A stretch of 64,000 nt of DNA from Citrobacter gillenii. GTDB lineage: Bacteria; Pseudomonadota; Gammaproteobacteria; Enterobacterales; Enterobacteriaceae. Where the stretch lies: positions 186,001 to 250,000 of the forward strand of contig NZ_SUQN01000007.1 in assembly GCF_013337685.1 (NCBI RefSeq), read 5' to 3'. The notes under the pieces were generated by a model. The model did no database searches and was not told the origin of the DNA. It saw only the letters and a list, made by a program, of their open reading frames with translations. The translations under genes were made by a program, and so were the position numbers. Below, piece by piece: positions 29,814 to 39,986 of the stretch. Each line of letters begins with the position of its first letter. The stretch's first letter is position 1.

Positions 29814-30353
29814 ATGTCGAAAACCTCACTGTTGCTGTTATTAGGTTTACTCACCACAAGTAGCGTATTCGCTGCTACCCCGGAATCAACCTTTCTGGCG
29901 CAACATGGGCTAAGCGGGAAATCCGTTGAGCAAATTGTCGACGCCATTGACCAGTCGCCTCAGAGTCGACCACTGCCCTATTCTGCCTCCATCACCAGCA
30001 CCGAACTAAAGCTCTCTTCCGGTGAACAGGTTTATACGCTACCGCTTGGTGACAAGTTCTATCTCTCCTTTGCCCCATACGAATGGCAAACTCACCCCTG
30101 CTTTAACCACAGCCTTTCTGGCTGCAAGGGAGAAATGCCCGAGAAGACCTTTGATGTCAAAGTGACGGATAGCAAGGGAGACGTGGTGGTGCAGAAAGCA
30201 ATGACCAGCTACCGCAATGGTTTTATCGGCGTATGGCTGCCACGCAATATGGATGGCACAATTGAAGTGAGCTACAACGGCAAAAAAGCGTCTCACGCCA
30301 TCAAAACGATGAATGACAGCCAGACCTGTCTGACCGAATTGCAGCTGCGCTAA
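29814..30353 (+). CDS. cueP: Periplasmic copper-binding protein CueP
   Basis: 179 residues with a cleavable signal (cut after VFAA or VFA, about residue 20). The three cysteines Cys96, Cys104 and Cys172 stand exactly at the positions known to bind copper in Salmonella CueP, with length also identical. The protein holds periplasmic copper and can hand it to superoxide dismutase SodCII in Salmonella. E. coli lacks it and uses the Cus system. The gene lies between cspA and glyS, where Salmonella also has it, and has its own MerR-type promoter and terminator. Monocistronic. Confidence 0.93.
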   Translation: MSKTSLLLLLGLLTTSSVFAATPESTFLAQHGLSGKSVEQIVDAIDQSPQSRPLPYSASITSTELKLSSGEQVYTLPLGDKFYLSFAPYEWQTHPCFNHSLSGCKGEMPEKTFDVKVTDSKGDVVVQKAMTSYRNGFIGVWLPRNMDGTIEVSYNGKKASHAIKTMNDSQTCLTELQLR

Positions 30354-30360
30354 CAGCATA

Positions 30361-30400
30361 AAAAAATGCCGGATAGGCAATTGCGTATCCGGCATTTTTT
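30361..30400. terminator. Bidirectional terminator cueP / glyS
   Basis: AAAAAATGCCGGATA (30361-30375) is the exact reverse complement of TATCCGGCATTTTTT (30386-30400); both strands end in T6. It separates convergent cueP and glyS. Confidence 0.93.
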
Positions 30401-30416
30401 ACGTCAAAACAGACGG

Positions 30417-32486
30417 TTACTGCAGCAGCGAAATATCCGCCACGCGCAGGAACAGCTCACGCAGTTTTTCGAGCATGGTGAGACGGTTGATACGTAAATC
30501 CTTATCTTCCACCATAACCATTACTTTCTCGAAGAACGCATCAACCGGTTCGCGCAGTTCGGCCAGTTCGACCAGCGCTTCCTGATAGCGACCCTCAGCA
30601 AACGCAGGCTCCAGCTTGTCACGCAGTACCACAACCTTCATCGCCAGCGTAATTTCTTCCGGCTCTTTCAGCGTTGCTGCATTCACACGGTCGTTCAGCG
30701 GCTCTGTCGTTTTCGCGAGGATGTTAGAAACACGTTTGTTGGCTGCAGCCAGCGCAGACGCGGCTTCCAGCGTACGGAAGTGCGAAACCGCCTTCATACG
30801 TGCGTCGAAATCAGCCGGACGCGTCGGACGACGCGCCAGCACCGCCTGAATGGTATCAACGGTGTAGCCTTCGTCCTGATACCAGGCACGGAAGCGACCC
30901 AGCATAAAGTCGATGACATCATCCACTACGTTCGCGTTGGACAGCTTGTCACCGTACAGACGTACCGCTTCTTCGGTCAGCGTTTGCAGATCAAGGTTCA
31001 GGTTCTTCTCAACGATGATACGCAGCACGCCCAGCGCAGCACGACGCAGTGCAAACGGGTCTTTGTCACCTTTTGGATGCTGACCAATACCGAAGATACC
31101 CGCCAGGGTGTCCATTTTATCGGCAATGGCTACCGCACAGGCCACCGGGTTAGACGGCAGGTCATCACCGGCAAAGCGTGGCTGATATTGCTCGTTCAGC
31201 GCTACCGCTACATCTTCCGCTTCACCATCATGACGTGCGTAGTGCATGCCCATCACGCCCTGGGTGTCGGTGAACTCGAAGACCATGTTGGTCATCAGGT
31301 CACACTTGGACAGCAGGCCCGCGCGGGTGGCATGGTTGACATCAGCGCCAATCTGTTCAGCAATCCAGCCCGCCAGCGCCTGAATACGATCCGTCTTGTC
31401 GCGCAGGGTACCCAGTTGCTGTTGGAACAGCACGGTTTGCAGACGCGGCAGATGATCTTCCAGACGTTTTTTGCGGTCAGTATTGAAGAAGAATTCGGCA
31501 TCCGCCAGACGCGGACGAACCACTTTTTCGTTACCGGAAATAATCTGCATCGGATCTTTCGATTCGATGTTAGCGACGAAGATAAAGTTCGGCAGCAGTT
31601 TGCCGTCGTTCGCGTACACCGGGAAGTACTTCTGGTCACCTTTCATGGTGTGAACCAGCGCTTCAGACGGTACCGCGAGGAATTTTTCTTCGAACTTCGC
31701 CGTCAGCACCACCGGCCATTCAACCAGAGACGCGACTTCTTCCAGCAGGCTTTCGCTCAGGTCAGCGTTACCGCCAATCTTACGCGCCGCCTCTTCGGCA
31801 TCGGCCTTGATTTTTGCCTTACGCTCGGCGTAATCAGCAATGACTTTGCCGCGCTGGCGCAGAATTTCAGGATACTGGTCGGCATTGTCGATGGTGAACT
31901 CAGGCTCGCCCATAAAGCGGTGGCCGCGGATCACGCGATCGGACTGAATACCCAGAATCGTTGCCGGGATGACTTTGTCGCCCAGCAGCAGCGTGACGGT
32001 ATGAACCGGACGCACAAAGTGGACGTCGGACGCGCCCCAGCGCATCAGTTTCGGGATCGGCAGCTTAGCTAGTGACGTGGCAATCATGTTTGGCAGCAGC
32101 GTTTCTGCGCTTTCGCCTTTCACATGCGCACGGTACAGCAGCCATTCACCTTTGTCGGTGCTCAGGCGTTCAGCCTGATCAACGGTGATACCGCAACCGC
32201 GCGCCCAACCTTCTGCCGCTTTGCTCGGTTTACCTTCCGCGTCAAACGCCTGGGCAATCGCCGGGCCGCGCTTTTCTACTTCACGGTCAGGTTGCGATTC
32301 AGCAAGGGCAGCCACTTTCAGCGCCAGACGACGCGGCGCAGCAAACCACTCTACGTTGCCGTGTGCGAGGCCAGCATTGTCCAGCTCCGCAGTGAAGTTC
32401 GCAGCAAAGGACTCAGCCAGGCTGCGCAGTGCTTTTGGTGGCAGCTCTTCAGTGCCAATTTCCACCAGAAAAGTTTTCTCAGACAT
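30417..32486 (-). CDS. glyS: Glycyl-tRNA synthetase beta subunit
   Basis: 689 residues, the normal length for the beta subunit of the bacterial alpha2-beta2 glycyl-tRNA synthetase. It begins [20 protein letters not shown], the family signature, contains the HD-like region, and ends in the anticodon-binding part ([20 protein letters not shown]). The beta subunit recognises tRNA-Gly; the alpha subunit activates glycine. Operon with glyQ, nine bases downstream of its stop. A 430-codon frame on the opposite strand is antisense noise. Confidence 0.98.
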   Translation of the reverse strand: MSEKTFLVEIGTEELPPKALRSLAESFAANFTAELDNAGLAHGNVEWFAAPRRLALKVAALAESQPDREVEKRGPAIAQAFDAEGKPSKAAEGWARGCGITVDQAERLSTDKGEWLLYRAHVKGESAETLLPNMIATSLAKLPIPKLMRWGASDVHFVRPVHTVTLLLGDKVIPATILGIQSDRVIRGHRFMGEPEFTIDNADQYPEILRQRGKVIADYAERKAKIKADAEEAARKIGGNADLSESLLEEVASLVEWPVVLTAKFEEKFLAVPSEALVHTMKGDQKYFPVYANDGKLLPNFIFVANIESKDPMQIISGNEKVVRPRLADAEFFFNTDRKKRLEDHLPRLQTVLFQQQLGTLRDKTDRIQALAGWIAEQIGADVNHATRAGLLSKCDLMTNMVFEFTDTQGVMGMHYARHDGEAEDVAVALNEQYQPRFAGDDLPSNPVACAVAIADKMDTLAGIFGIGQHPKGDKDPFALRRAALGVLRIIVEKNLNLDLQTLTEEAVRLYGDKLSNANVVDDVIDFMLGRFRAWYQDEGYTVDTIQAVLARRPTRPADFDARMKAVSHFRTLEAASALAAANKRVSNILAKTTEPLNDRVNAATLKEPEEITLAMKVVVLRDKLEPAFAEGRYQEALVELAELREPVDAFFEKVMVMVEDKDLRINRLTMLEKLRELFLRVADISLLQ

Positions 32487-32495
32487 GGCCGCCTC

Positions 32496-33407
32496 TTATT
32501 TGTCTTTGTTGCACATCGGGAAGCCAAGGGCTTCACGGGAAGCATAGTAAGCTTCTGCCACTGCTTTGGTCAGGGTGCGAATGCGCAGAATATAACGCTG
32601 ACGCTCGGTGACGGAGATGGCTTTACGCGCATCCAGCAGGTTGAAGCTATGGGCGGCTTTCAGAATACGTTCGTAAGCAGGCAGCGGCAGTGGGTTTTCC
32701 AGCGCCAGCAGCTGCTGGGCTTCTTTCTCATACTGCTCGAAGCAGGTGAACAGGAAGTCCACGTCAGCGTATTCAAAGTTGTAAGTCGACTGCTCGACTT
32801 CGTTCTGATGGAACACATCGCCGTAAGTGGTTTTACCCAGCGGGCCGTCGCTCCAGACCAGGTCGTAAACGCTGTCTACGCCCTGAATGTACATCGCCAG
32901 ACGTTCCAGACCGTAAGTGATTTCTCCGGTCACAGGCTTACATTCCAGACCACCAACCTGCTGGAAGTAGGTGAACTGCGTCACTTCCATGCCGTTCAGC
33001 CACACTTCCCAACCCAGACCCCAGGCACCCAGCGTTGGGTTTTCCCAGTTATCTTCCACGAAACGGATGTCGTGAATGGTTGGATCCATACCCAGCTCTT
33101 TCAGCGAACCAAGGTACAGCTCCTGAATGTTGTCCGGGGACGGCTTAATGACGACCTGGAACTGATAGTAATGCTGTAAGCGGTTCGGGTTTTCGCCATA
33201 GCGACCGTCGGTCGGACGACGAGAAGGCTGCACATAAGCAGTCGCCATCGGCTCCGGCCCCAGCGCGCGCAGGCAGGTCATTGGGTGAGAAGTACCCGCG
33301 CCGACTTCCATGTCCAATGGTTGAACAATGGTGCAGCCCTGGCGAGCCCAGTAATCCTGTAAGGTCAGGATCAAGCCCTGGAAGGTCCTGGTATCAAACT
33401 TTTGCAT
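32496..33407 (-). CDS. glyQ: Glycyl-tRNA synthetase alpha subunit
   Basis: 303 residues, class II aminoacyl-tRNA synthetase catalytic subunit. [20 protein letters not shown] opens the protein; [20 protein letters not shown] and [17 protein letters not shown] belong to the class II motifs that bind ATP and glycine. Essential gene; first in glyQS and transcribed away from ysaB's 3' end. Confidence 0.98.
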
Positions 33408-33502
33408 ATTATTTCGTGCTGGATACGTGTGGATTTAAAGGAAGCGATCAGTATACCCGCTGGCTGCAAGATATACAGTACGAAACGGGAAAAAGGAGGA
33501 AC

Positions 33503-33811
33503 TTAGCGCATGGAAAGGTGCAAAAACTGCCCGTCTGCGTCAAATGAGCAGACAAAACTCTCTTTACGGAAGGTAGAACCACGCATCTCATAGCTGCCCT
33601 GGAACTGTTCGAAGCCGGTTACGTCTATTTTCTGCGTTCCGGTGTTATAACGTTCCGCCGCTTCATTTTTGCATAATGCTTCCATATCCAGCGAACGCGA
33701 AGAGCTCACTTTGGCCTTTTGCGCCTTCTGAGCCGGTGCCGGCGGCTGTGGGTCCGCGCATCCTGCCAGCAGGAGGGCAGCCATCGCGGGAAAGAAATAC
33801 TTCATCATCAT
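33503..33811 (-). CDS. ysaB: Small lipoprotein YsaB
   Basis: 102 residues. The signal MMMKYFFPAMAALLLAGC has a lipobox (LLAGC), followed by a proline/lysine-rich linker (PQPPAPAQKAQKAK) and a small domain with two cysteines (ALCKNE, SFVCSFD). E. coli has a protein of similar size (ysaB) at the same place, upstream of glyQ. The role is unknown. Three consecutive ATG codons lie at the start; the first is taken because GAGGG lies eight bases upstream. Confidence 0.85.
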   Translation of the reverse strand: MMMKYFFPAMAALLLAGCADPQPPAPAQKAQKAKVSSSRSLDMEALCKNEAAERYNTGTQKIDVTGFEQFQGSYEMRGSTFRKESFVCSFDADGQFLHLSMR

Positions 33812-33986
33812 TTTATTACCCTCTGATTTGCGGGTCAGTCTTATTATTATTACTGTCTGGAAACGGATCCTATTTTGAGAATCTCATCGGACCATCACAA
33901 GCTTTAGCGTAAAAACTCAGATTATTCCAGTGAGATACATCCGCGAAATGCCAGTCAGACTTTTTTTAATGGAAACAGAGGAACTG

Positions 33987-34982
33987 ATGCAGCCCAAAAT
34001 TTTCTGGATTGATAACCTGCGCGGGATTGCCTGTTTAATGGTGGTTATGATCCATACCACCACCTGGTACATCACCAATGCGCACATCGTCAGCCCGTTA
34101 GCCTGGGATCTTGCCAATGTGCTCAATTCAGCTTCACGCGTCAGCGTACCGCTGTTTTTCATGATTTCAGGCTTTCTTTTCTTTGGCGAGCGCAGCGCCC
34201 AGCCGCGACATTTTCTCCGTATTGCGCTCTGCGTTCTGTTTTATAGCGCCGTCGCACTGGCCTACATCTCACTGTTCACCTCGATTAACGCCGAGCTGTC
34301 TTTGAAAAATCTGCTGCAAAAACCGGTGTTCTATCACCTGTGGTTTTTCTTCGCCATCGCCGTCATCTACCTGGTCTCACCGCTGATTCAAGTGAAAAGT
34401 ATTAGCGGAAAAATGCTGCTGGCGCTGATGGTGGTGCTTGGCATCCTTGCTAATCCCAACACCGTCTCGCTAAAAATGGGGGGCGTTGAGTGGCTGCCCA
34501 TCAACCTGTACATCAGCGGCGACACGGTCTATTACATCCTGTACGGCTTGCTGGGCAGGGCAATTGGCATGATGAATACACAAAAACGCGCGCTCACCTG
34601 GGTCTGTGCGGCACTGTGCGTCACCGCCGTCTTTGTTATCTCTCGCGGAACCTTATACGAGCTCCGCTGGCGAGGGAATTTCGCCGACACCTGGTATCTC
34701 TACTGCGGCCCAGCCGTATTTATTTGCGCAGTCTCGCTGCTGACGCTGGTCAAAAACACCCTTAGCGCACGCACTATCCCCGTACTGGGCCTGATTTCCC
34801 GCCACTCACTGGGTATCTATGGCTTCCACGCGCTGATCATTCATGCGCTGCGCACTAACAGTATCGAGCTCAAGAACTGGCCACCGCTGGATATGCTGTG
34901 GATTTTCAGCGCCACGCTGGCGGGCAGCCTGCTACTTTCGGTTCTGCTGCAACGCATCGATACACGCCGACTGGTGAGTTAA
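33987..34982 (+). CDS. wecH: O-acetyltransferase WecH (YiaH)
   Basis: 331 residues, acyltransferase-3 family, about ten transmembrane helices in the inner membrane. E. coli WecH acetylates N-acetylglucosamine residues of enterobacterial common antigen. The conserved opening [20 protein letters not shown] with the catalytic-type His in VVMIHTTTW is present. ATG at 33987 has GAGGAACTG upstream; the frame opens 19 codons earlier, but the shorter form equals E. coli. Divergent from ysaB. Confidence 0.94.
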   Translation: MQPKIFWIDNLRGIACLMVVMIHTTTWYITNAHIVSPLAWDLANVLNSASRVSVPLFFMISGFLFFGERSAQPRHFLRIALCVLFYSAVALAYISLFTSINAELSLKNLLQKPVFYHLWFFFAIAVIYLVSPLIQVKSISGKMLLALMVVLGILANPNTVSLKMGGVEWLPINLYISGDTVYYILYGLLGRAIGMMNTQKRALTWVCAALCVTAVFVISRGTLYELRWRGNFADTWYLYCGPAVFICAVSLLTLVKNTLSARTIPVLGLISRHSLGIYGFHALIIHALRTNSIELKNWPPLDMLWIFSATLAGSLLLSVLLQRIDTRRLVS

Positions 34983-34995
34983 CACTCACCCGTCG

Positions 34996-35343
34996 TTACT
35001 CTTTTAGCGGGCGCATCAGCATAATTTGCCCCGCTAAACACACGAAGAATGCCATTGGATAGGCGCCCATTTCGATGAGTGACAAGGGAGCGTTCAGCAT
35101 CCCCAGCAGCAGCAACCCTACTGTTATCAATGCCACCATCTGGCACACACGCGTAAAGTGTTCGTCATTCTGATTACTATTTTCAGCACGCTGGTAAGCG
35201 TACGTCACAAACATCCCTGTCATCAGGACACCCAGAAAGTATCCTTTCCCGTTCAATAAGGGACAGGCGCGCCATAAACCAATAACGTAAATGAGTGCAC
35301 CCGAAAGGAATAATAGCCATGCCATAAACCTCGTAGTCTTCAT
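34996..35343 (-). CDS. yiaB: YiaA/B-family inner-membrane protein YiaB
   Basis: 115 residues with four hydrophobic helices (YiaA/B domain). LWRACPLLNGKGYFLGVLMT corresponds to the family signature and the whole aligns with E. coli YiaB. ATG at 35343 follows AAGGAGATCCCA; an ATG seven codons upstream has no ribosome site. In E. coli yiaA lies between this gene and wecH, but only 13 bases separate yiaB from wecH here, so yiaA is missing. Function unknown. Confidence 0.88.
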   Translation of the reverse strand: MKTTRFMAWLLFLSGALIYVIGLWRACPLLNGKGYFLGVLMTGMFVTYAYQRAENSNQNDEHFTRVCQMVALITVGLLLLGMLNAPLSLIEMGAYPMAFFVCLAGQIMLMRPLKE

Positions 35344-35470
35344 TGGGATCTCCTTATCCATCACGGATACAATATGAATAACCCACTAAAGACAACACAG
35401 AAAAATAGCACTAAGTTATATTTTCAGAATAAATCCATACACGTAAATTATTAATTTAAAAAATACATAG

Positions 35471-35502
35471 ATTATAAAAATCCCCTCCATTTAGCAGAGG
35501 GG
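35471..35502 (-). terminator. xylAB terminator
   Basis: On the minus strand CCCCTC (35502-35497) pairs with GAGGGG (35487-35482) and runs into TTTTTATAAT, nine bases after the xylB stop. Confidence 0.85.
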
Positions 35503-35510
35503 AAATATGA

Positions 35511-36965
35511 TCATGACATCAGCGGCAGCAATTGCTGATAGAGACGACGGAAGGTTTCGCGACGCTGCAAATAAAGCGCATGGCGATCTGCGTCAGGATA
35601 ATGCGCCTGTTCCAGCGCCAGTTGAGGCAATAGGTCAGATAATGGCTTATCGGAATTCATCGCAATTTGTGCCAAACGTGCCGCCCCCAACGCAGGACCA
35701 ACGTCACCACCGGTACGGTAATCCAGCTGCAACCCGCTGATATCAGACAGCATCTGGCGCCAGTACTCGCTGCGCGCCCCGCCGCCAATGAGCGTAATGC
35801 TGGCCGGTTTAACACCACAGGCATGCACCACATCCATACCATCTGCCAGCGCGAATCCCACGCCTTCCAGCACTGCTTTCGCCAGTTCTGCCGGCCCATG
35901 CTGATGCGTCAGACCAAAAAAGACGCCTTTCGCCTGCGGATTATTATGCGGCGTACGTTCACCCGACAGGTACGGCAAAAACCAGACGGGTTCAGCCTGC
36001 TCATCCGCCTGTTGTGCCGCAGTTATTAGCGCAGGAACGCTGCTCAGCCCGGTTAATTTTGCCGCCCAGTCCAGGCAGGATGCCGCACTGAGCATAACGG
36101 ACATCAGATGCCATCTTTCAGGTAAAGCATGACAAAAACTGTGTACCGCACTTTCTGGTTTACTGAGGAATCCGTCGCTTACCGCAAAGTAAACACCGGA
36201 CGTGCCCAGCGAAAGCATCGCCTGACCGGCATTCATCATACCGACGCCAACCGCGCCTGCCGCGTTATCTCCGCCACCCGCAATCACCGGGATCTCGGAC
36301 ATGCCCCAGGCTTGCGCGACCGCAGGCAACAACGTGCCGGTAATCTCGCTGCCTTCAAACAACGCTGGCATATGCGCACGGGTCAGGTGACAGGCTGCCA
36401 GCATGACGTCGCTCCAGTCGCGCTTCGCAACGTCCAGCCACATCGTACCGGCGGCATCAGACATATCGCTGGCGAATTCCCCGGTCATACGCAAACGCAG
36501 GTAATCTTTCGGCAGCAGGACTTTATCAACCTGGCGGAAAATATCCGGTTCATGGCGCTGAACCCACAGCAATTTGGGTGCCGTAAAACCCGGCATCATC
36601 AGATTGCCGGTGATGCCGCGAGACTCTGGAACCTGGTTTTCCAGTATCTCGCACTCTTGTGCGCAGCGTCCGTCATTCCATAGGATCGCCGGGCGCAATA
36701 CCTTCTGCTGCTCATCAAGTAGCGTCGCACCGTGCATTTGACCGGCAATCCCCAGGGCCTTCACCTCCCTGAGTGAATGTTGCTGAGCCAGTGCTTTGAC
36801 GGCGCGATCCGTTGCCAGCCACCACTGTTCAGGATCCTGCTCCGACCATAGCGGATGAGGACGCGAAACCATGAGTTTCTCCGTCTGCGAGGCCACAACA
36901 TCACCCTGCTCATTCAGCAGTATGGCCTTTACGCCTGATGTGCCCAGATCTATCCCGATATACAT
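35511..36965 (-). CDS. xylB: Xylulokinase XylB
   Basis: 484 residues, FGGY kinase that phosphorylates D-xylulose for the pentose phosphate pathway. Start MYIGIDLGTSGVKAILLNEQ contains the phosphate loop; NLMMPGFTAPKLLWV, the FGGY signature region and the C-terminal GGGARSEYWRQMLSDI adenosine motif are intact. Catalytic Asp lies in GGGDNAAGAVGVG. Second gene of xylAB, 72 bases after xylA; a terminator follows. Confidence 0.97.
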   Translation of the reverse strand: MYIGIDLGTSGVKAILLNEQGDVVASQTEKLMVSRPHPLWSEQDPEQWWLATDRAVKALAQQHSLREVKALGIAGQMHGATLLDEQQKVLRPAILWNDGRCAQECEILENQVPESRGITGNLMMPGFTAPKLLWVQRHEPDIFRQVDKVLLPKDYLRLRMTGEFASDMSDAAGTMWLDVAKRDWSDVMLAACHLTRAHMPALFEGSEITGTLLPAVAQAWGMSEIPVIAGGGDNAAGAVGVGMMNAGQAMLSLGTSGVYFAVSDGFLSKPESAVHSFCHALPERWHLMSVMLSAASCLDWAAKLTGLSSVPALITAAQQADEQAEPVWFLPYLSGERTPHNNPQAKGVFFGLTHQHGPAELAKAVLEGVGFALADGMDVVHACGVKPASITLIGGGARSEYWRQMLSDISGLQLDYRTGGDVGPALGAARLAQIAMNSDKPLSDLLPQLALEQAHYPDADRHALYLQRRETFRRLYQQLLPLMS

Positions 36966-37037
36966 AGGGTATCGTTCCTTAAAGAAATGCCCGGCAGCGC
37001 AAAGCTATCCGGGCTGACGAACGTTCTTAACGATCCG

Positions 37038-38360
37038 TTATTTGTCGAACAAATAATGGTTTACCAGATTTTCCAGCTGTTCCTGATGACCGCTCTGATG
37101 CACCGGCGCCAGATTATGTTGTTCAGCGTACTGCGCAATTTCGGTCAGCGTCATCTGGCCCTTCAGAATTTGCTGGCCCAGCTCACCATTCCAACCGGCA
37201 TAACGTTTTGCAACGCGCTGATCCAGGCCACCATCTTCAATCATGCGAGCTGCGATTTTCAGCGACAGTGCCATGGTGTCCATCGCCCCAATATGACCAT
37301 AGAACAGATCGTATTTATCGGTGCTCTGGCGACGCACTTTGGCATCAAAGTTCAGGCCACCCGTGGTGAAACCACCTGCTTTCAGGATTTCGTACATCAC
37401 CAGCGCATTCTCTTCCACGCTGTTCGGGAACTGGTCGGTATCCCAGCCCAGCTGCGCATCTCCGCGGTTGGCATCGACAGAGCCAAACAGGCCCAGCGCG
37501 ATTGCGGTGGCGATTTCGTGGTGGAACGAGTGGCCAGCCAGCGTGGCGTGGTTGGCTTCGATATTCAGTTTGATCTCTTTTTCCAGGCCGAACTGTTTCA
37601 GGAAGCCGTAAACGGTCGCCGCATCGTAGTCGTACTGATGTTTGGTCGGCTCCTGCGGCTTCGGTTCGATAAGCAAGGTACCCTGAAAACCGGTTTTGTG
37701 TTTGTGCTCAACCACCAGTTGCATGAAACGGCCAATCTGCTCGCGTTCCTGACGCAGATCGGTATTAAGCAGAGTTTCATAGCCTTCACGACCGCCCCAC
37801 AGAACATAGTTTTCGCCGCCTAATTTATGCGTAGCATCCATGGCAGTCACCACCTGGGTGGCCGCCCAACTGAACACTTCCGGATCCGGGTTGGTAGCCG
37901 CACCTGCGCCGTAACGTGGGTTAGTAAAGCAGTTTGCCGTCCCCCACAGCAGCTTCACGCCGCTTTGTTCCTGTTTAGCGCCCAGCACATCAACCATCTG
38001 CGCGAAGTTGTTTTTGTACTCTTTCAGCGAAGCACCTTCAGGCGAAACATCTACATCATGGAAGCAGTAGTAAGGCACGTTCAGCTTGTGGAAAAACTCA
38101 AACGCCACATCCGCTTTGCGTTTCGCCAGCGCCAGCGCTTCACCGGGTTGCTGCCATGGGCGGTCAAAGGCTCCCATGCCGAACATGTCTGCACCATTCC
38201 AACAGAAAGTGTGCCAATAGCAGGCGGCAAAACGCAGGTGATCTTCCATACGCTTGCCTAACACTTTCTCATCAGGATTGTAATGGCGAAATGCGAGCGG
38301 GTTAGTGGATTTTGTCCCTTCAAAACGAACACGGTCGAGTTGGTCAAAATAAGCCTGCAT
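37038..38360 (-). CDS. xylA: Xylose isomerase XylA
   Basis: 440 residues, TIM-barrel metalloenzyme that converts D-xylose to D-xylulose. [20 protein letters not shown] and [11 protein letters not shown] (active-site His), [16 protein letters not shown] and [15 protein letters not shown] (metal ligands) are as in E. coli. ATG at 38360 follows GGAGCTTATT; the frame extends ten codons further without homology. First gene of xylAB, divergent from xylR. In E. coli xylFGH lies between xylA and xylR; here it is absent. Confidence 0.97.
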   Translation of the reverse strand: MQAYFDQLDRVRFEGTKSTNPLAFRHYNPDEKVLGKRMEDHLRFAACYWHTFCWNGADMFGMGAFDRPWQQPGEALALAKRKADVAFEFFHKLNVPYYCFHDVDVSPEGASLKEYKNNFAQMVDVLGAKQEQSGVKLLWGTANCFTNPRYGAGAATNPDPEVFSWAATQVVTAMDATHKLGGENYVLWGGREGYETLLNTDLRQEREQIGRFMQLVVEHKHKTGFQGTLLIEPKPQEPTKHQYDYDAATVYGFLKQFGLEKEIKLNIEANHATLAGHSFHHEIATAIALGLFGSVDANRGDAQLGWDTDQFPNSVEENALVMYEILKAGGFTTGGLNFDAKVRRQSTDKYDLFYGHIGAMDTMALSLKIAARMIEDGGLDQRVAKRYAGWNGELGQQILKGQMTLTEIAQYAEQHNLAPVHQSGHQEQLENLVNHYLFDK

Positions 38361-38722
38361 AATAAGCTCCATAATCAGGTAATACGGCAAGTAAACTGCG
38401 ATATCGCCATACTGGAATTTCCTGATTTATTGCTCAATTACGTTATTTCACACCGCTATTAAGAGAATACCCAAATGTGCGCTGGCTCCCAAAAAAACGC
38501 GCTAAATAAAGAAATAAAAAGACGATCGGGATCGAATCCTGATGAATAAACTAAAAACCATAATCCGCGGATAAGATATGACAATTGCCTTCCCGCTTAG
38601 GGTATGTGAGTTTTGCGTAGCGCTACGCAAATCAAAAATTTGTCACACATAATCAGGCAGCATTATCCACGGTTTTGGTAGTATCGACAGGCCCATATTC
38701 ACCCTTTCCAGGACAGGCTCTT
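38361..38722. other. Divergent promoter region xylA/xylR
   Basis: 362 bases without a gene. It must hold the xylA promoter with XylR sites and the xylR promoter. An A+T-rich block at about 38500-38570 (TAAATAAAGAAATAAAAAGA and similar) could include the XylR direct repeats, but I cannot assign them base by base. A 20-bp perfect palindrome lies at 38612 (own entry). Confidence 0.55.
38612..38631. promoter_or_regulatory. 20-bp perfect palindrome upstream of xylR
   Basis: TTTGCGTAGCGCTACGCAAA equals its own reverse complement. It lies 91 bases before the xylR ATG. It is not a CRP consensus and not the direct-repeat type described for E. coli XylR, so the binding protein, if any, is unknown. Confidence 0.6.
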
Positions 38723-39901
38723 ATGTTTGATAAACGTCACCGTATCACTCTTTTATTTAATGCCAATAAAGCCTACGACCGCCAGGTGGTTGAGGGCGTG
38801 GGTGAATATTTACAAGCGTCGCAATCTGAATGGGATATATTCATCGAGGAAGATTTTCGCGCGCGTATTGATAATATTAAAGACTGGTTAGGCGACGGTG
38901 TTATTGCCGATTATGACGACGATGACATTGCGCAATTACTTGCCGATGTCGATGTCCCCATCGTTGGCGTCGGGGGTTCTTACCATCTTTCTGAACATTA
39001 TCCACCGGTCCACTACATTGCCACCGATAACCACGCATTGGTTGAAAGCGCCTTTCTGCATTTGAAAGAAAAAGGGGTGAACCGCTTTGCATTTTACGGT
39101 CTACCACCTTCCAGCGGCAAACGCTGGGCCGAGGAGCGTGAATATGCCTTTTGCCAACTGGTAGCGAAAGAAAAGTACCGTGGCGTGGTCTATCAGGGCC
39201 TGGAAACTGCACCAGAAAACTGGCAACACGCACAAAATAGGTTAGCCGACTGGCTGCAAACTCTGCCGCCGCAAACCGGGATTATCGCCGTCACCGACGC
39301 GCGTGCACGGCACGTTTTGCAGGCCTGTGAACATCTGCATATTCCGGTACCGGAGAAACTGTGCGTCATTGGCATTGATAACGAAGAACTGACCCGCTAC
39401 CTGTCGCGCGTGGCGTTATCATCCGTTGCTCAGGGTGCTCGTCAGATGGGCTATCAGGCCGCAAAACTCCTGCACCGCGTGCTGGCGAACGAAGAGCCGA
39501 CGCTACAACGCATTCTGGTCCCTCCGGTACGCGTCGTGGAACGTCGTTCAACCGACTACCGTTCACTTACCGATCCGGCCGTTATTCAGGCGATGCACTT
39601 CATCCGCAACCATGCCTGTAAGGGCATAAAGGTCGAACAGGTACTGGATTCGGTGGGGATTTCACGGTCGAATCTGGAGAAGCGTTTTAAAGAGGAGGTC
39701 GGGGAGACCATTCATGCGGTGATCCATGCCGAAAAGCTGGAGAAAGCGCGCAGCCTGCTGATTTCCACCACGCTTTCCATCAACGAGATTTCACAGATGT
39801 GCGGCTACCCGTCTCTGCAGTATTTCTATTCGGTGTTCAAGAAAGAGTACGACACGACGCCAAAAGAATACCGCGATGTGAACAGCGAAGTGCTGATGTG
39901 A
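38723..39901 (+). CDS. xylR: Xylose operon activator XylR
   Basis: 392 residues, same as E. coli. The N-terminal part (about 1-280) is a LacI/periplasmic-binding-type xylose sensor (RITLLFNANKAYDRQVVEGV), the C-terminal part (about 290-392) an AraC-type pair of helix-turn-helix motifs (VEQVLDSVGISRSNLEKRFK and SINEISQMCGYPSLQYFYSV). Activates xylAB with D-xylose. ATG at 38723 follows CCAGGACAGGCTCTT; the frame opens 16 codons earlier without homology. Stands directly opposite xylA because xylFGH is absent. Confidence 0.96.
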   Translation: MFDKRHRITLLFNANKAYDRQVVEGVGEYLQASQSEWDIFIEEDFRARIDNIKDWLGDGVIADYDDDDIAQLLADVDVPIVGVGGSYHLSEHYPPVHYIATDNHALVESAFLHLKEKGVNRFAFYGLPPSSGKRWAEEREYAFCQLVAKEKYRGVVYQGLETAPENWQHAQNRLADWLQTLPPQTGIIAVTDARARHVLQACEHLHIPVPEKLCVIGIDNEELTRYLSRVALSSVAQGARQMGYQAAKLLHRVLANEEPTLQRILVPPVRVVERRSTDYRSLTDPAVIQAMHFIRNHACKGIKVEQVLDSVGISRSNLEKRFKEEVGETIHAVIHAEKLEKARSLLISTTLSINEISQMCGYPSLQYFYSVFKKEYDTTPKEYRDVNSEVLM

Positions 39902-39904
39902 TGT

Positions 39905-39982
39905 GTTGCCGGATGGCGACTGCGCCTTATCCGGCCGACGAGTCATCTTGTTGGCCGGATAAACGTAGCGCCATCAGGCGCA
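39905..39982. repeat. REP/BIME pair after xylR
   Basis: GCCGGATGGCGACTGCGCCT with TATCCGGC, then an inverted unit GGCCGGATAAACGTAGCGCC with ATCAGGCGC, lie between the convergent ends of xylR and bax. Confidence 0.8.
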
Positions 39983-39986
39983 GGAA

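Noticed and set aside
30780-32072. 430-codon plus-strand reading frame opposite glyS
   Set aside because: Antisense shadow; GC-rich codon bias leaves long open frames in this phase. The similar long frames opposite bisC (19716-20990), eptB, xylA and mtlA were dismissed for the same reason.
38595-38650. CRP site upstream of xylR
   Set aside because: TGTGA (38605-38609) and TCACA (38643-38647) are both present but too far apart for one site, and neither has a matching half at N6 spacing.
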